NCBI GenBank assembly: GCA_040387095.1
Contig: JAZKEJ010000032.1
Span: 1-14,965, forward strand
Direction: 5' to 3'
Origin: Methylotenera_A sp040387095
Lineage (GTDB): Bacteria; Pseudomonadota; Gammaproteobacteria; Burkholderiales; Methylophilaceae
DNA length: 14,965 nt
The notes under the pieces were generated by a model. The model did not search any database, was not told where the DNA came from, and worked only from the letters and a program-made list of their open reading frames with translations. Within the stretch, counting starts at the first letter, position 1. Each line of letters begins with the position of its first letter. The position numbers and the translations under genes were made by a program. Shown here in pieces: positions 13,522 to 14,965 of this stretch.

Positions 13522-14910
13522 ATGAAGCTCGACTCAAATAACTATGAAACCAGACGATTAGAATCTGTCAAAAATGCAGATATCTTAGATACGCCACCGG
13601 AATCCGATTATGACAATCTCGTCAAATTAGCTGCCTTGATATTTCATGTACCTATGTCGACAATCACCATTGTTGATTCTCACCGACAATGGTTTAAAGC
13701 AGCGATTGGAGTTGCCGCCAAAGAAACCGACAGGGATATCTCTTTTTGCACACACATTGTCGATCAAAACAAACCGCTTATTGTTGAAAATACCAGTGAA
13801 GATGTGCGCTTTTCAGAAAGTCCACTGGTGCGAGATGAGCCTAACGTTGCTTTTTACGCAGGCGTGCCTTTATGCACAAGCGATAACCTTGCCATTGGCA
13901 CGTTTTGTATCATGGATAATAGTCCGCGCAAATTTTCTGCCGCAGAGCTTGAAACGCTCAGGGCGCTTGCCAATCAAGCAATGAAACTACTAGAGCTGCG
14001 CATACAGCGCAAAAAACTGACCGAAAGCGAACGGCGCTGGAAGTTTGCCTTAGAAGGCGCTGGTCATGGTGTGTGGGATTGGGACATCAAAGCTGATGAA
14101 ATTATCTTTGATAAACAATGGAAAGTAATGCTGGGATATTCAGAAAACGATGTGATTAAGAATCTTGAAGCTTTTCGCCAAATGGTACATCCAGAAGATG
14201 TTGGCCTGTTTTTAGAAAATCTTGACCATTACTTGAATAAAAAAATCGACACTTATCGTGTAGAACTCAGGCTGCAATGCAAAGATAAAAGCTGGAAGTG
14301 GATACTAACAAGAGGTCTAATCGTTTCTTGGGATAAGGACGGCGCGCCGCTTCAGATGATCGGTACACACACAGATATATCAAAACGAAAACTATCAGAA
14401 GAAATTGTTTGGAAACAGGCAAATTTTGATTTATTAACCGGCTTACCCAACCGCCGCATGTTCTTTGATCGCTTAGAAAAAGAGATTGCAAGAAGTGCGC
14501 GCGAGAATCAAAGCTTTGCGCTGATGTTTATCGATTTGGATGGTTTCAAATTGGTTAATGACCAGTTTGGACATCAAATTGGCGATCAATTATTAATGGA
14601 AGTTTCAAACAGAATGACTGCGTGTATTCGTGAATCTGACACATTAGCGAGATTGGGCGGCGATGAATTTACTATCTTGGTCAATAATATCGTTGATTCG
14701 ACAGATGTCGCCACAGTAGCGGATAAAATCCTAGCATCTTTATGCAAGGCTTTTATTTTAGATGGGAATCAGGTTAATTTATCTGCCAGCATTGGCATAT
14801 GCATTTATCCACAGCATGGTTTAAATGCAGACGCTTTAATTAGCGCAGCAGACAATGCAATGTATGAAGCAAAAGATACAGGCAAAAACGCTTGGAAGCT
14901 TTTCAGCTAA
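13522..14910 (+). CDS. GAF-PAS-GGDEF diguanylate cyclase
   Basis: This 462-residue protein has no signal peptide or membrane helix, so it is probably cytoplasmic. A GAF domain (about 10-162, starting RLESVKNADILDTPPE, a form common in such cyclases) is followed by a PAS_3-type domain (about 172-290, with GVWDWDIKADEI) and a GGDEF domain (about 298-462). The active motif GGDEF is at 379-383, with an RESD inhibitory site at 370-373, so it should convert two GTP to c-di-GMP with product feedback. There is no EAL domain. It lies 58 bp after the large sensor gene on the same strand; the spacer is AT-rich without a strong hairpin, so co-transcription is possible. No strong Shine-Dalgarno precedes the ATG. 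Its stop codon directly abuts the tRNA-Cys gene on the other strand. The ligands of the GAF and PAS domains are unknown. Confidence 0.93.
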   Translation: MKLDSNNYETRRLESVKNADILDTPPESDYDNLVKLAALIFHVPMSTITIVDSHRQWFKAAIGVAAKETDRDISFCTHIVDQNKPLIVENTSEDVRFSESPLVRDEPNVAFYAGVPLCTSDNLAIGTFCIMDNSPRKFSAAELETLRALANQAMKLLELRIQRKKLTESERRWKFALEGAGHGVWDWDIKADEIIFDKQWKVMLGYSENDVIKNLEAFRQMVHPEDVGLFLENLDHYLNKKIDTYRVELRLQCKDKSWKWILTRGLIVSWDKDGAPLQMIGTHTDISKRKLSEEIVWKQANFDLLTGLPNRRMFFDRLEKEIARSARENQSFALMFIDLDGFKLVNDQFGHQIGDQLLMEVSNRMTACIRESDTLARLGGDEFTILVNNIVDSTDVATVADKILASLCKAFILDGNQVNLSASIGICIYPQHGLNADALISAADNAMYEAKDTGKNAWKLFS

Positions 14911-14965
14911 TGGAGGCGCGAGCCGGAGTCGAACCGGCCTAAACGGCTTTGCAGGCCGCGGCATA
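14911..14965 (-). tRNA. tRNA-Cys (GCA), 3' part, runs off right edge
   Basis: Read on the minus strand, the sequence has an anticodon arm with loop CTGCAAA (anticodon GCA), a short variable loop, a T arm GCCGG-TTCGACT-CCGGC, the acceptor 3' strand TCGCGCC, discriminator U73 and an encoded CCA. U73 with anticodon GCA is diagnostic of tRNA-Cys, and the 3' half closely resembles the Escherichia coli tRNA-Cys. The D arm and 5' acceptor strand lie beyond the window. The CCA end is adjacent to the stop codon of the convergent cyclase gene with no spacer. Confidence 0.93.

Noticed and set aside
13646..13984. 112-codon plus-strand frame inside the GAF-PAS-GGDEF gene
   Set aside because: It covers the well-conserved GAF domain in another frame and has no ribosome-binding site or recognisable product.
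1..14965. CRISPR arrays, insertion sequences or phage genes
   Set aside because: I saw no regularly spaced repeats, transposase motifs, terminal inverted repeats with target duplications, or phage-like genes.

Overview
The window looks like a piece of a Gram-negative proteobacterial chromosome of low to moderate GC content (AT-rich by eye). A betaproteobacterium of the Methylophilaceae type is my best guess, from overall gene style only; nothing here fixes the genus. Every well-supported gene deals with surface adhesion or cyclic di-GMP signalling, and the right edge holds a partial tRNA-Cys gene.

Layout: (1) 1-755, minus strand, holds the first 251 codons of a large LapA-type adhesin with an N-terminal retention module and a TAAG site where LapG would cut; it runs off the left edge. 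(2) 756-993 is a divergent intergenic region with three perfect inverted repeats. (3) 994-3666, plus strand, holds lapG (periplasmic cysteine protease) and lapD (inside-out c-di-GMP receptor with degenerate GGDEF and EAL domains). (4) 7732-3703, minus strand, is an operon of lapB (type I secretion ABC ATPase), a possible 35-codon ORF, lapC (membrane fusion protein, interrupted by a 100-N assembly gap) and a LuxR-type regulator whose receiver domain has lost its phosphorylation site. (5) 7962-13463, plus strand, encodes an 1833-residue sensor: periplasmic NMT1/THI5-like binding domain, membrane helix, PAS and GAF modules, then intact GGDEF and EAL domains. (6) 13522-14910, plus strand, encodes a soluble GAF-PAS-GGDEF diguanylate cyclase. 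(7) 14911-14965, minus strand, is the 3' part of tRNA-Cys, directly abutting the previous stop codon.

How it fits together: LapB and LapC, with a TolC-like outer-membrane partner not seen here, would export the adhesin, whose retention module holds it at the cell surface. LapD bound to c-di-GMP would sequester LapG and keep the adhesin attached; when c-di-GMP falls, LapG is freed and cuts at TAAG, releasing the cell. The two neighbouring c-di-GMP enzymes are candidates for setting the signal LapD reads, and the large one may tie it to an extracytoplasmic ligand. That link is inferred from proximity. The least familiar elements are the phosphorylation-dead regulator inside the secretion operon, the small ORF between lapB and lapC, and the dyad-rich lapA-lapG intergenic region.
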